A DNA stretch of 41,520 nt from a virus. A program made the position numbers and the translations under genes. The notes beneath the pieces were generated by a model. That model had not been told where the DNA came from and did no database searches. It was given only the letters and a program-made list of their open reading frames with translations. How positions within the stretch are numbered: the first letter of the stretch is position 1; the number at the start of each line of letters is the position of its first letter. Location: positions 1 to 41,520 of the IMG/VR virus record IMGVR_UViG_3300044655_001122; one strand, given 5' to 3'. Positions 1 through 7,794 of this stretch are shown in pieces.

Positions 1-177
1 TGACAGATATACAAAATCTTTATCATTTAAATTAATAGAATATAAGCTTTCTAGAGTATTAATTTCAATAACATCAATTCCATTCCATTTAAATCCTTCA
101 CATAATTTTTTTACATGAAATAAATGTGTTCCAAAAATTGGTACTTCTGGTGTGTTTAATATAATTATTCTTTTCAT
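1..177 (-). CDS. Partial protein, N-terminal 59 aa, possible GT-B glycosyltransferase
   Basis: An open frame starts at an ATG (complement 175-177) and runs off the left edge of the window. The visible N-terminus begins MKRIIILNTPEVPIFGTH and continues with an amphipathic helix (HLFHVKKLCEGF) and a second beta strand (GIDVIEIN). This beta-alpha-beta pattern resembles the first Rossmann unit of GT-B glycosyltransferases, but no catalytic region is present. It is the last visible gene of the minus-strand glycan operon and starts 6 nt after the stop of the GT2 gene. No clear Shine-Dalgarno sequence is seen. The family assignment is an inference from context and the short N-terminal pattern. Confidence 0.5.
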   Translation of the reverse strand, partial: MKRIIILNTPEVPIFGTHLFHVKKLCEGFKWNGIDVIEINTLESLYSINLNDKDFVYLS

Positions 178-183
178 AAATTT

Positions 184-927
184 TTATAATGATTCAATTT
201 TTGAGTAAATAGGAGAATTTCTTATTGAAAATTCACATCTTAGTTGTTCATCTAATGATACTTTATCATCATTAATTGGATTAGTTTTATTGTAACTATA
301 AAGAATAGTAGAAATAAATTTGTGGCGGTGTCCAGCCATTTCTAACATCGGAAACATATATCCCATATCACCTGACATTTTATACCAGGTTCCAGTTACT
401 GGATCTATAAAATCTTTTCTATTTATTTTTTGAAATAGGCTTTTTTTAAACGTTCGTAAATGCGTTGATCTCCATTTATCTGATCTAAATTTATTATTCT
501 CAACTATATCTTTTGGATAATCACTTAACGCTCTATGATCTACTGTTAAATTTTTAGAATAGTAATCAACATAATTTCCATATGTCATCCATACATCTTC
601 ATTATATGTATCATTTAAAATAGAAAGTACATCGTCTCGTAACAACCAATCATCAAAATCCAAAGCACACATTATACTGTCATCTGGAGCATTATCTACT
701 GCAATACATACATTTTCTGAAACATACTTGCGTTCATCATTTCTTATTAATTTAAATCTTGAATCAGATTCATATTCTTTTAATATTTCATATGTACCAT
801 CATTAGTATGTGCGTCTACTGCAATTACTTGAAAATTTGTATAATTTTGTTTTAATGCACTTTCTACTGATTTTCTTATCCAATCAACTGAATTATATCC
901 CAGCATCATTATTGTAAAATTTTTCAC
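184..927 (-). CDS. Family 2 (GT-A) glycosyltransferase
   Basis: The 247-aa product is a GT2-like glycosyltransferase that would transfer a sugar from a nucleotide-sugar donor to a glycan acceptor in the infected cell. The N-terminus FTIMMLGYNSVDWIRKSV and the following SALKQNYTNFQVIAVDAHT are the usual first strand, helix and nucleotide-binding strand. LDFDDW gives the DXD-type metal/donor site. A longer reading from an ATG at 972 is possible. I chose the GTG at 927 because a strong GGAGG (complement 934-938) lies 6 nt upstream, and the longer reading would add 15 residues that do not belong to the fold. The gene overlaps the upstream gene by 35 nt, which suggests translational coupling. The sugar and acceptor cannot be told from sequence. 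Confidence 0.85.
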   Translation of the reverse strand: MKNFTIMMLGYNSVDWIRKSVESALKQNYTNFQVIAVDAHTNDGTYEILKEYESDSRFKLIRNDERKYVSENVCIAVDNAPDDSIMCALDFDDWLLRDDVLSILNDTYNEDVWMTYGNYVDYYSKNLTVDHRALSDYPKDIVENNKFRSDKWRSTHLRTFKKSLFQKINRKDFIDPVTGTWYKMSGDMGYMFPMLEMAGHRHKFISTILYSYNKTNPINDDKVSLDEQLRCEFSIRNSPIYSKIESL

Positions 928-2113
928 GTGAAACCTCCAACCATTTTTTGTGTTCTTCTTCTGTTGCAACATTCATAAGCCAATTAGAAATAAATAAAGG
1001 AAAATATGGATATCTTTTATCTGTTTCTGTTAACGGATGATACATATGAAACAATTCAACATCTGTATCGTGTGAAAATACAGTATTAGAAAAAAATGGT
1101 TCTGACTTATATTGTTCTGTATATTTATACGTTTTAAAATAAATTTCTAATTTTAACCAAAAAATAATATCCTCTGGAGCATATCCCCAAACAATTTCAG
1201 GATCATATCCTCCAATTTCTTTAAATACTTCATATTTTACTACAATAGATCCACCAGTTGAACCTACTGCATATGGAGTATTTCTGGTTGGGGGAATATC
1301 TATTATATGAATTGGAAGTGAATTTCCCTTTTCTATTTCACTTTTAAAATATTTTGTTTGTTCATCAGTTAAAGAAATAACTCTACTTCCTCTATATGGT
1401 TGTAACCACATAAAAGATTCATTTTTTGTTTTTCTTTCTATATTATCAATATAATTTTGTCCAAATAAAAGATCTACATCATGATTTATTTGAAAGTCGC
1501 ATTCTACAAACATAGATGCTACATTATAACACAATGATCTGTTCATGTTATTCCCATATTGTAAAATAAATTCATCATTATGTGGCATATCAATAACATG
1601 AACATTTGGACAATCAGATACAAGAGATAAAGTTTTTTCAAAATTTTCTGTGTTATCTTCTTGAAAAATAATTGTAAGACACCAATCTGGATTGGATTTA
1701 AACAAGTGAATAGCATTTTTTAAAAATGTTTTTAAATGATCTTCTCTATTTTTTACTGGAATTATAAGATTATATTTTGGTTTTTTATAACAATTTGTAT
1801 AATGTTTACAATTTTTAATAATTGAAGCATAATCTATTTGATTATTTTTTATTTCTATAAAATCATTAAAATCAAGAGAAGCATACACTTTATTATAGGT
1901 TTCTTCTGAAAATTTTAAAGATCTCCACATTATAAACAAAAATTTTTTCATAACATCGCGGTCATAATTTATATCTTTACCACATCTTCTATCTATTTCC
2001 ATTTCATAACCAGAACCAATATCCATATTTGTAAATATATTACAATTTGGTTCGGTATCTTCTAAAGATTTTTTAATTTTTTCATCTAATATTTTTATTT
2101 TAGTATTAAGCAT
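893..2113 (-). CDS. Chondroitin-synthase / galactosyltransferase-like glycosyltransferase
   Basis: The 406-aa protein has an N-terminal region of about 110 residues without a recognised domain, followed by a GT-A fold. This begins at YNLIIPVKNREDHLKTF (about 114-130), carries a DXD motif in NHDVDLLF (about 210-217), and has the block GSTGGSIVVKYEVFKEIGG then YDPEIVWGYAPEDIIFW near residues 284-322. That GGYD...WG...ED pattern is typical of the C-terminal region of GT7 galactosyltransferases and bacterial chondroitin-type polymerases, where the ED acts near the donor site. A late HMYHP also fits. The gene overlaps the GT10 gene by 8 nt upstream and the GT2 gene downstream. The likely role is adding Gal/GalNAc-type sugars; exact specificity is unknown. 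Confidence 0.8.
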   Translation of the reverse strand: MLNTKIKILDEKIKKSLEDTEPNCNIFTNMDIGSGYEMEIDRRCGKDINYDRDVMKKFLFIMWRSLKFSEETYNKVYASLDFNDFIEIKNNQIDYASIIKNCKHYTNCYKKPKYNLIIPVKNREDHLKTFLKNAIHLFKSNPDWCLTIIFQEDNTENFEKTLSLVSDCPNVHVIDMPHNDEFILQYGNNMNRSLCYNVASMFVECDFQINHDVDLLFGQNYIDNIERKTKNESFMWLQPYRGSRVISLTDEQTKYFKSEIEKGNSLPIHIIDIPPTRNTPYAVGSTGGSIVVKYEVFKEIGGYDPEIVWGYAPEDIIFWLKLEIYFKTYKYTEQYKSEPFFSNTVFSHDTDVELFHMYHPLTETDKRYPYFPLFISNWLMNVATEEEHKKWLEVSREKFYNNDAGI

Positions 2114-2984
2114 TGTGATTCATATCCTCATAAATTAATTTTACACATTTTTCAAAAGATGGAGTATATTCTTTAGTAGCTATTTCAAAGTTTCTTTGAA
2201 TATATGGTAGCATTTGATAATATAAATCCTTTGAAAGTTCAATTGTTGTATTTATCATTTCTTCAGTATTTTTAAAAATAATCATACCTCTAGTGTCATA
2301 ATGATTACCTATGTCTGGATCCCCGATATAAATTGGTATACATCCAGTCACAAAACAATCCATAACTTTTTCTGTATGATATCCTCTATATATTCCATTT
2401 TCAATTGCATAACAAAACATTGTGTTTTTGAGAACTTCAGACTTACAAGTTATTGATTTATAACCATGCCCAAATACTTGTATCCCCTTTTCTATTAAAC
2501 TGTGTGCCAATGAAACTCTAAATTTATGAAGCGTTGTCATTGTTTTATTAGTTGTTATAAATGTTAAAAGATTTGTTTTTTCGTTTGTATACAAATCCAT
2601 TTTATCATTTGATATAGTAGGAAAACATGTTTGTCCCATTATTACTGTATTGGGTAGTCCATCATATCTTTTATCAAAAGTATACAATTTTTTAAATTTA
2701 TGATTACCTGTAATCATTTTTTCAGAAAGAATTTCAAAAAAACTTTTTTCTGTTACTTTAAAGACATTTTGATGATACCATTCAATAATATCTGGAGATT
2801 CTATTAAAATTGCATAACATTCTTCATTATCATGATAATCTGAAATTATTGTATTATCAATAATTAAATTCATAATTTGATTATTTATTTCTAAATTATT
2901 TTTTAACCATTCATATACTCCATGGTTAGACCAACCATCCCACGTTACAGGGTCTGTTATAGATGTAGCATTAAATCGTCTCAT
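2106..2984 (-). CDS. GT10-family alpha-1,3/4-fucosyltransferase-like protein
   Basis: The 292-aa protein ends in the conserved donor-binding block of GT10 fucosyltransferases. Around residues 190-222 it reads FCYAIENGIYRGYHTEKVMD then CFVTGCIPIYIGDPDI. This matches the family pattern F-x-ENS-x(4)-YxTEK-x(5)-G-x-PV-x-G, whose Glu and Lys bind GDP-fucose. The N-terminal half is divergent, with strands such as YAILIESP where the acceptor domain should be. The product probably transfers fucose from GDP-fucose to a glycan. It follows the GT11 gene after a 40-nt gap and overlaps the next gene by 8 nt. Having GT10 and GT11 enzymes in one phage operon implies a doubly fucosylated structure; this is inference. 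Confidence 0.8.
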   Translation of the reverse strand: MRRFNATSITDPVTWDGWSNHGVYEWLKNNLEINNQIMNLIIDNTIISDYHDNEECYAILIESPDIIEWYHQNVFKVTEKSFFEILSEKMITGNHKFKKLYTFDKRYDGLPNTVIMGQTCFPTISNDKMDLYTNEKTNLLTFITTNKTMTTLHKFRVSLAHSLIEKGIQVFGHGYKSITCKSEVLKNTMFCYAIENGIYRGYHTEKVMDCFVTGCIPIYIGDPDIGNHYDTRGMIIFKNTEEMINTTIELSKDLYYQMLPYIQRNFEIATKEYTPSFEKCVKLIYEDMNHNA

Positions 2985-3024
2985 GAGTTAATTCCAGATA
3001 TATATTCTGTAATATAAAATAACA

Positions 3025-3813
3025 TTATATTATAATCCAATCTTTGCAATAAATATCTGACCAATTTTTTGGCATATCTGGTGATTCTCCAAACCATTTA
3101 CTAGGAGCAATCACTTGTTTACTTTCGCTCAACCATGCACCCCACCAACTAAAAGAACTGTTTGCAATTATATGATAATCGCACATAGTCATTAAACATA
3201 TATCAATGTTTTGATTTTTTGTATCAGGAATACAAAAAGGTCTTTTTAAATCTTTAAATAGTTCTGCAGCTTTTTCATTATCGTCACTAATAATATAAAG
3301 AAAAGCATTATCTGGAATTTGATTTAATGCCTCTTCATAATATTCCATAGTACAAATAGGATGTTTATCTGTTAAATTAGTATAATCACCTAACCGTATA
3401 TGTAGTGCAACTGCTAATTTTTTACCAATTTGCCGTATTATTTCTGCTTGAATTTTAATTTCTGGAGTAAATTCAAATTCTTTTAATAAATCTTGTCGAT
3501 AATCAATAAAATATTTTTCACTTTGAAAATAACCTATGATATCAGTGTGATCAGGAATACCAAATATACCAGCATTATATGTAAAATTTCTTTCTTGTGC
3601 TCTATTTGGATTAAGAATATTACTACTATCTTGTGCAGTAAGATTATTAAAAGCATCATTTAAACAAAAATTAATATATGGATTAGAAGATTTTAATGAA
3701 TATGGAACACCAAATTCATATCCTCTAGTTTTTGCTATTGAATATAGGGTTGCGTATTGAAACATTTGGTTTCCCATACGTCCATACATACCCATATGGT
3801 TATACGTAATCAT
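3025..3813 (-). CDS. GT11-family alpha-1,2-fucosyltransferase
   Basis: The 262-aa protein carries the hallmark motifs of GT11 in order. They are the N-terminal GRMGNQMFQYATLYSIAK (from residue 11), the donor motif HIRLGDY (138-144, family consensus HxRRGDY), the strand FLYIISDD (171-178), and the C-terminal NSSFSWWGAWL (218-228). Length matches the bacterial family (about 260-300 aa). It would transfer fucose from GDP-fucose in alpha-1,2 linkage to a terminal sugar. The Leu in HIRLGDY replaces the second Arg of the common HxRRGDY, a substitution also seen in divergent members. Its ATG overlaps the stop of the upstream GT25-like gene in an ATGA arrangement, indicating coupled translation. Confidence 0.92.
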   Translation of the reverse strand: MITYNHMGMYGRMGNQMFQYATLYSIAKTRGYEFGVPYSLKSSNPYINFCLNDAFNNLTAQDSSNILNPNRAQERNFTYNAGIFGIPDHTDIIGYFQSEKYFIDYRQDLLKEFEFTPEIKIQAEIIRQIGKKLAVALHIRLGDYTNLTDKHPICTMEYYEEALNQIPDNAFLYIISDDNEKAAELFKDLKRPFCIPDTKNQNIDICLMTMCDYHIIANSSFSWWGAWLSESKQVIAPSKWFGESPDMPKNWSDIYCKDWIII

Positions 3814-4448
3814 ATTGGAAATTCCGTATTTCTATCCTCTAAACCACAATCAGTAAACCCTTGCCATTTATTAGCATTTTCTCTATCATTTGATTGATAA
3901 AACATTGGTTGATTTGTTGCATAAACTCTATGATAGAATTGAATCTGTGCAGTACCCATATCCCATGGTTGTTGCAACACATGCAGACAATGATTACCTA
4001 CATCAGCCATATTTTGTCGATATGTGGGAGTAACATACAAAATTGCATGAGCAGCAAGAATTCCACCAATTCTTAAATAATTTTCATTATATCTTTTTGA
4101 GGCGTAATATCTATTTCCACTTGATACACCAAGATATATTCCATCACTATCTTCTGGAATATCAATAATTGGATTAAAATTTTCAGCAAATTCCACATCA
4201 TCTTCTAAAATTAATAGAGGTGTAGTATACTGTAAAGATTCAAGTATATCAATATGTGATTGACCACACCCCATAAAATGATATATATCTCTTGGTGTTC
4301 CTTCTGGAGGTGGGATAATCAAACCAGATTTTCTATGAGTATTTTGAAACCCATGTTTTTCAAATCTGTTTTGCATAATTTCAGCATTTTTAGTTGCTGA
4401 ATCTAAATTAATCCATACGGTTGGAATTTCACGTAAATCAATAATCAT
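3810..4448 (-). CDS. GT25-like (LPS-type) glycosyltransferase
   Basis: The 212-aa product resembles the GT25 family of LPS glycosyltransferases. VWINLDSATKNAEIMQNRF (from residue 11) matches the family start (V-x-NLD-x(2)-x-R-x-E-x-M). MGCGQSHIDILE (59-70) matches GC-x-LSH, and LLILEDDVEF (78-87) supplies the acidic EDD site. The C-terminal region with HVLQQPWDMGTAQ corresponds to the DW/D-x(3) acceptor part. It is the first gene of the glycan operon and has a good ribosome site, GAGGT, 5 nt before the ATG. It shares a short divergent promoter region with uvsY. Sugar specificity is unknown. Confidence 0.75.
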   Translation of the reverse strand: MIIDLREIPTVWINLDSATKNAEIMQNRFEKHGFQNTHRKSGLIIPPPEGTPRDIYHFMGCGQSHIDILESLQYTTPLLILEDDVEFAENFNPIIDIPEDSDGIYLGVSSGNRYYASKRYNENYLRIGGILAAHAILYVTPTYRQNMADVGNHCLHVLQQPWDMGTAQIQFYHRVYATNQPMFYQSNDRENANKWQGFTDCGLEDRNTEFPI

Positions 4449-4462
4449 ATAACCTCATGTTA

Positions 4463-4490
4463 AATATAATACAACTTATAAAGATGTCAA
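4463..4490 (-). promoter_or_regulatory. Sigma70-like promoter for the glycan operon
   Basis: On the minus strand TTGACA (complement 4485-4490) and TATATT (complement 4463-4468) are separated by 16 bp, about 15 nt before the ATG of the GT25-like gene. The -35 box is a perfect consensus. It sits back to back with the uvsY promoter. A variant late motif, ACTAAATA (complement 4493-4500), lies just upstream, so the operon may be read both early and late. Confidence 0.55.
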
Positions 4491-4499
4491 GTTATTTAG

Positions 4500-4527
4500 T
4501 TGACATTTTCTTGACTTATATTATAAT
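4500..4527 (+). promoter_or_regulatory. Sigma70-like promoter for uvsY (leaderless layout)
   Basis: TTGACA (4500-4505) and TATAAT (4522-4527), both perfect consensus, are separated by 16 bp. Only 6 nt lie between the -10 box and the uvsY ATG at 4534, so transcription should begin at or next to the A of the ATG. No Shine-Dalgarno sequence is present between them. Confidence 0.65.
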
Positions 4528-4533
4528 ACTCAT

Positions 4534-4971
4534 ATGAATCTAGAAGACCTTAAACTCAATATTTCTAAAGACGCTTCTGTTGACTCTTCAGAACTAGGAA
4601 ATGAGGCTATTAGAACTCCTCAACTACATAGTAAATACCTGTGCCTTCATGCAGACTTTAAACTAATTCTATGTAAGCAGGTAAATGATCTAGCAATTCT
4701 TAAACTCCGTAAGTGGAAGATCTTTACTGGTAAGGCTAGTCGTGAAGAATTGGAAGCCTGGGGAGAGGATCCAAATGGACTGACTCTACTAAAGACTGAT
4801 GTAGAAAAGTTTATAGAGGCAGATCCAAAGATTATTGAATTAAAATTGAAGATTGCTGTGATTGAAGTTAAAGTTAAGATGGTTGAAGAATTTTTAAAAG
4901 TTCTTAATAATAGAAACTTCTCTATCAAGTCCGCTATTGATTGGTTTAAGATGACTCAGGGTATTGTCTAA
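4534..4971 (+). CDS. uvsY: UvsY recombination mediator
   Basis: The 145-aa product matches T4 UvsY (137 aa) in length and in its N-terminus (MNLEDLKLNISKDASVDSSE against T4 MRLEDLQEELKKD). The basic helical middle and the C-terminal helix around FSIKSAIDWFKM (T4 FAIKHIQDM) also match. UvsY forms hexamers that bind ssDNA coated with gp32 and load the UvsX recombinase for recombination-dependent replication and repair. It lies directly upstream of uvsW with an 18-nt gap. The start is fixed by the homology although it has no Shine-Dalgarno sequence. Confidence 0.92.
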   Translation: MNLEDLKLNISKDASVDSSELGNEAIRTPQLHSKYLCLHADFKLILCKQVNDLAILKLRKWKIFTGKASREELEAWGEDPNGLTLLKTDVEKFIEADPKIIELKLKIAVIEVKVKMVEEFLKVLNNRNFSIKSAIDWFKMTQGIV

Positions 4972-4977
4972 TATTAC

Positions 4978-4985
4978 CATAAATA
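4978..4985 (+). promoter_or_regulatory. Late-promoter-like CATAAATA before uvsW
   Basis: CATAAATA matches the T4-type late -10 element (TATAAATA; NATAAATA in cyanophages). It ends only 4 nt before the uvsW GTG, so a transcript would start inside the start codon. It is either a non-functional match or a promoter for a later start. uvsW is a late gene in T4, which is why it is listed. Confidence 0.35.
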
Positions 4986-4989
4986 TTGA

Positions 4990-6492
4990 GTGGATGTAGA
5001 AGTTGAATCTGTAGACGAAGTTCGTTACTATATAAAAACAGAAAAGGGAGTCAAACAAGAACTGAGAGATTATTTCTCGTTCATGATTCCTGGTGCTGAG
5101 TATATGCCATTATTTAAACGGCGTATATGGGATGGTAAAATACGATTATTTGATATTCTATCTTCCACTCTTCCAAGAGGTCTTAAATCTTACCTTAGTA
5201 AGTTTTGTAAAGACCGCCAATATACTTTAAATATTAAAGAGAGCAGGAATCCCCTATGCATAACGGAGGAGAAACTTCTGGATTTCTACGAGACACTGAA
5301 AGTTTCTGTAAAGAAACAGAGGGTCAAAATGCACCCTCACCAAAGCCAAGCAATTCTTCACGCTATAAACGCTCATCGGTGTGTAATAATATCTCCGACA
5401 GGTTCTGGAAAAAGTTTAATAATCTACGTCTTGCTCCGCTATCTACTCTCCGTAATAAAATCAGACAGAAAGATTTTAGTTTTGGTTCCAACTGTGGGGC
5501 TAGTTACACAGATGGAAACAGATTTCTTTGATTACTCAAAGGCAGATCCTTCTTGGCTATCAAGAAAATATATTCATAAAATCAGTGCAGGGCTTGAAAA
5601 AGATACCAACAAACAAGTAATTGTTTCTACTTGGCAATCTATCTACAAGTTACCTAGAGAATGGTTTGATCAGTTTGATGCAATCTTCTTTGATGAATGC
5701 CACCAAGCCAAAGCCGAATCTATTAACCTAATTGGTCAGAAGTTAACTAAAGCATGGTTTCGTATTGGTACTACGGGCACATTAGATCAAACGCAGGCAC
5801 ATCGTTTAAGCATAGAAGGCATTCTAGGACCTGCTGTACAATTTATTCAGACAAAGAGCCTAATGAACAAAGGTTTACTTGCTACTCTTGCTGTTGACTG
5901 CATTGTATTGAAGTATACAGACCAAGAGAAACAGGATATGAAGAAGCAAAAATATCCTGATGAAATCAAAACTATAATAAGTAATAGTAGGAGGAATGAA
6001 TTTGTCAAAGAACTCGCAATTCATACCAAAGGTAACACACTCATCCTCTTCAACTACGTCGAAGGACACGGGAAACCTCTCCACGCTCTCATTGATGCAG
6101 CAGGAACGGATAAGAAAGTATATCTTATTCATGGAAAGACAGAAAGTGAAGCAAGAGAATCGATCCGACGTATCGTGGATACACAAACTAATGCCATATT
6201 GGTTGCGAGTTACGGTACTACTAGTACTGGCATTAACATTGTCAACATTGATAATATTATTCTTGCCTCTCCTACGAAATCTATAATTCGTTTATTGCAA
6301 AGTATTGGTAGAGGTTTACGTATATCTGCTAAAAAGAAAACTTTAAAAGTTTATGATATTGTTGATGACCTTTGTTACATGTCATACAAGAACCATGTTT
6401 ATAGACATTTTGAAGAACGAATTAAAATTTATAAAAAAGAAAAGTTTGATTATAAGATAATGTCTATGCCACTACCTACCGATGATAAATAA
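4990..6492 (+). CDS. uvsW: UvsW DNA helicase (SF2)
   Basis: The 500-aa superfamily 2 helicase aligns end to end with T4 UvsW (about 500 aa). The N-terminal DNA-binding domain has LRDYFSFMIPGAEYMPLFKR then RIWDGKIRL (25-53). Helicase motifs follow: Walker A SPTGSGKS (135-142), DECH box (235-238), motif III TGT (262-264), ASYGTTSTGIN and the motif VI QSIGRGLR near the C-terminus. UvsW unwinds R-loops and branched recombination intermediates and switches replication from origins to recombination-dependent initiation. The start is a GTG, chosen because the residues after it (DVEVESVDEVRYYI) match the T4 N-terminus. It is transcribed with uvsY. Confidence 0.95.
   Translation: MDVEVESVDEVRYYIKTEKGVKQELRDYFSFMIPGAEYMPLFKRRIWDGKIRLFDILSSTLPRGLKSYLSKFCKDRQYTLNIKESRNPLCITEEKLLDFYETLKVSVKKQRVKMHPHQSQAILHAINAHRCVIISPTGSGKSLIIYVLLRYLLSVIKSDRKILVLVPTVGLVTQMETDFFDYSKADPSWLSRKYIHKISAGLEKDTNKQVIVSTWQSIYKLPREWFDQFDAIFFDECHQAKAESINLIGQKLTKAWFRIGTTGTLDQTQAHRLSIEGILGPAVQFIQTKSLMNKGLLATLAVDCIVLKYTDQEKQDMKKQKYPDEIKTIISNSRRNEFVKELAIHTKGNTLILFNYVEGHGKPLHALIDAAGTDKKVYLIHGKTESEARESIRRIVDTQTNAILVASYGTTSTGINIVNIDNIILASPTKSIIRLLQSIGRGLRISAKKKTLKVYDIVDDLCYMSYKNHVYRHFEERIKIYKKEKFDYKIMSMPLPTDDK
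6484..6491 (+). promoter_or_regulatory. Late-promoter-like GATAAATA
   Basis: GATAAATA overlaps the uvsW stop codon and stands 16 nt before the ATG at 6508. The predicted start would give a leader of about 11 nt containing most of a GGAGGG ribosome site. Spacing is compatible with a late promoter for the Sm-like gene. Confidence 0.45.
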
Positions 6493-6507
6493 ATTAGGAG
6501 GGTTACT

Positions 6508-7182
6508 ATGGCTGACGAAGTACAAGAAACTCCCTTTGGTGGAATTCTAAGAGTTATTAAACTTACTACTGGCGAAGAAATTGTTGGTTTAGTAAGTGAA
6601 GCATCTTCAGAAAAAATATTCATAAAAATGCCTGCTCTAATCGAATCATATATGATGAGAGATGCGTTAGGTGAAATGATTGAATATTGTAAATTAACAA
6701 ATTATCTTTCAAATATAAGAAGTTCCGAAGTTTCAATATTTCGCCACGTTATCGTATACATTGGTAGTGCAACAGTTGAACTAGAAAAAATGTATGAAAT
6801 ATATCATACTGCAATGGAAACTGATCCCAAATCATTAATTACAAGTGCCCCAGAAAATACAGAATTTGGTCCAGAAGCAGGACTTCATCTATTGACAGAT
6901 CTCTTTAATAATGAAGATTTTGTTAATTTTGTCAATGATTTGATAGATACGTATGAAGGTGCTGAAATTATGGTAGATGGTGACGATGACGGAGAAGAAA
7001 TAGAAGAATCTGACAAGCAGGAACCCTCTGTAGAGGATTTGTTGATCGAAGAGGCTCCGAAGCAACCTAAGCCTATAAAACGATCTAAAGGCAAGCCTGG
7101 TCCAAATAAATTGTCTTATGATCCCAACCTTCCATCAGATAACCCAGAAAGTTGGTCTGATAATCCAAATGACTATATTTAA
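6508..7182 (+). CDS. Sm-like (LSm-fold) hypothetical protein
   Basis: The 224-aa protein has an N-terminal segment (about 13-50) reading LRVIKLTTGEEIVGLVSE then KIFIKMPALIESY. This is the strand-turn-strand pattern G-E-E-I-x-G-x-V common in LSm/Hfq-like folds. The middle (about 110-160) is helical. The C-terminal 65 residues are low complexity: an acidic run with DGDDDGEEIEESD, then a Lys/Pro-rich tail. A strong GGAGGG stands 6 nt upstream of the ATG. A smaller protein at 33632-33922 shares the N-terminal pattern. RNA or protein binding is possible, but no function can be assigned. Confidence 0.8.
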   Translation: MADEVQETPFGGILRVIKLTTGEEIVGLVSEASSEKIFIKMPALIESYMMRDALGEMIEYCKLTNYLSNIRSSEVSIFRHVIVYIGSATVELEKMYEIYHTAMETDPKSLITSAPENTEFGPEAGLHLLTDLFNNEDFVNFVNDLIDTYEGAEIMVDGDDDGEEIEESDKQEPSVEDLLIEEAPKQPKPIKRSKGKPGPNKLSYDPNLPSDNPESWSDNPNDYI

Positions 7183-7715
7183 CTCAATACACTGGGTGCA
7201 TCGGGAGTTATTGTATAGTATGAATATTTAAAGGCACATGTTGTTTTTTGAATAGATGTATCACTTGCGTCTGATTGAAACTGTAGTCCACCAAGTGAAA
7301 CTGGTACAATATTAATAAAGGTTACAGTTATTGGTGTATTACACCCATTAATAGTATATGGTGCAGAATAGATATTTAATGTTGCAGTTGTATGCCATTT
7401 ATAATATTCTAAATTATTACTACTATCATCTTTAATATTAGAAATATTGCGTATCCATGAATATAGTGACTTCCAATTAGTCATATTTTCATCAACTATA
7501 AATTCTACAGATAAATCAGCAAAGGCTGCTACCATACTTGGAACTGGAATTGTTGTTCCTAACGTTGTTGGTTGCACTAAACTAGGTACAGAAATTCCTG
7601 GAAGATTTACACGTTGACATAGTAATTCAAATTGTGATGTACCTCTATTAAACAATAAAGAAAAATAACTGTTATATAGAGGATTTGTATTACCTGAACA
7701 ATTTAGATTTGCCAT
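7179..7715 (-). CDS. Tail-tube-fold virion protein (gp19-like, possibly cyanophage-style gp3)
   Basis: The 178-aa product has the phage tail-tube pattern. An N-terminal strand FELLCQRVNLPGISVPSL is followed by a loop rich in Pro/Thr, then LSVEFIVDENMTNWKSLYSW (about 88-107), where FIVDE-x-M-x-NW is the tube signature. C-terminal strands are VTFINIVPVSLGGLQF and CAFKYSYYTI. It lies directly downstream of gp23, separated by a terminator, and has its own late promoter. A protein at this position in T4-like cyanophages is, as I recall, annotated as tail completion protein gp3, so it could be that or a tube paralogue. It overlaps the 3' end of the convergent Sm-like gene by 4 nt. Confidence 0.75.
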   Translation of the reverse strand: MANLNCSGNTNPLYNSYFSLLFNRGTSQFELLCQRVNLPGISVPSLVQPTTLGTTIPVPSMVAAFADLSVEFIVDENMTNWKSLYSWIRNISNIKDDSSNNLEYYKWHTTATLNIYSAPYTINGCNTPITVTFINIVPVSLGGLQFQSDASDTSIQKTTCAFKYSYYTITPDAPSVLS

Positions 7716-7720
7716 ATGAA

Positions 7721-7728
7721 TATTTATA
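7721..7728 (-). promoter_or_regulatory. T4-type late promoter TATAAATA
   Basis: A perfect TATAAATA on the minus strand is followed by 5 nt and then the ATG at 7715. In T4 the motif occupies about -13 to -6, so the transcript would start exactly on the A of the ATG (leaderless). Confidence 0.65.
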
Positions 7729-7736
7729 GATAAAAG

Positions 7737-7769
7737 AAAACCCTCCCAATTTCTTGGGAGGGTTTTATT
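7737..7769 (-). terminator. Bidirectional rho-independent terminator after gp23
   Basis: A 9-bp perfect stem, CCCTCCCAA / TTGGGAGGG (7741-7749 and 7754-7762), has a 4-nt loop and is flanked by AAAA and TTTT. On the minus strand it follows the gp23 stop by about 25 nt and ends in a T-rich tail. It isolates gp23 from the tube-like gene downstream. Confidence 0.85.
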
Positions 7770-7794
7770 GTTAACTTACAGTCTAACTTAATAC

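Noticed and set aside
928-972. Longer GT2 glycosyltransferase reading from the ATG at 972
   Set aside because: A strong GGAGG lies 6 nt before the GTG at 927, and the extra 15 residues do not fit the GT-A N-terminus.
5256-5531. 91-aa frame inside uvsW
   Set aside because: It is in another frame of a gene with intact helicase motifs and has no supporting signal.
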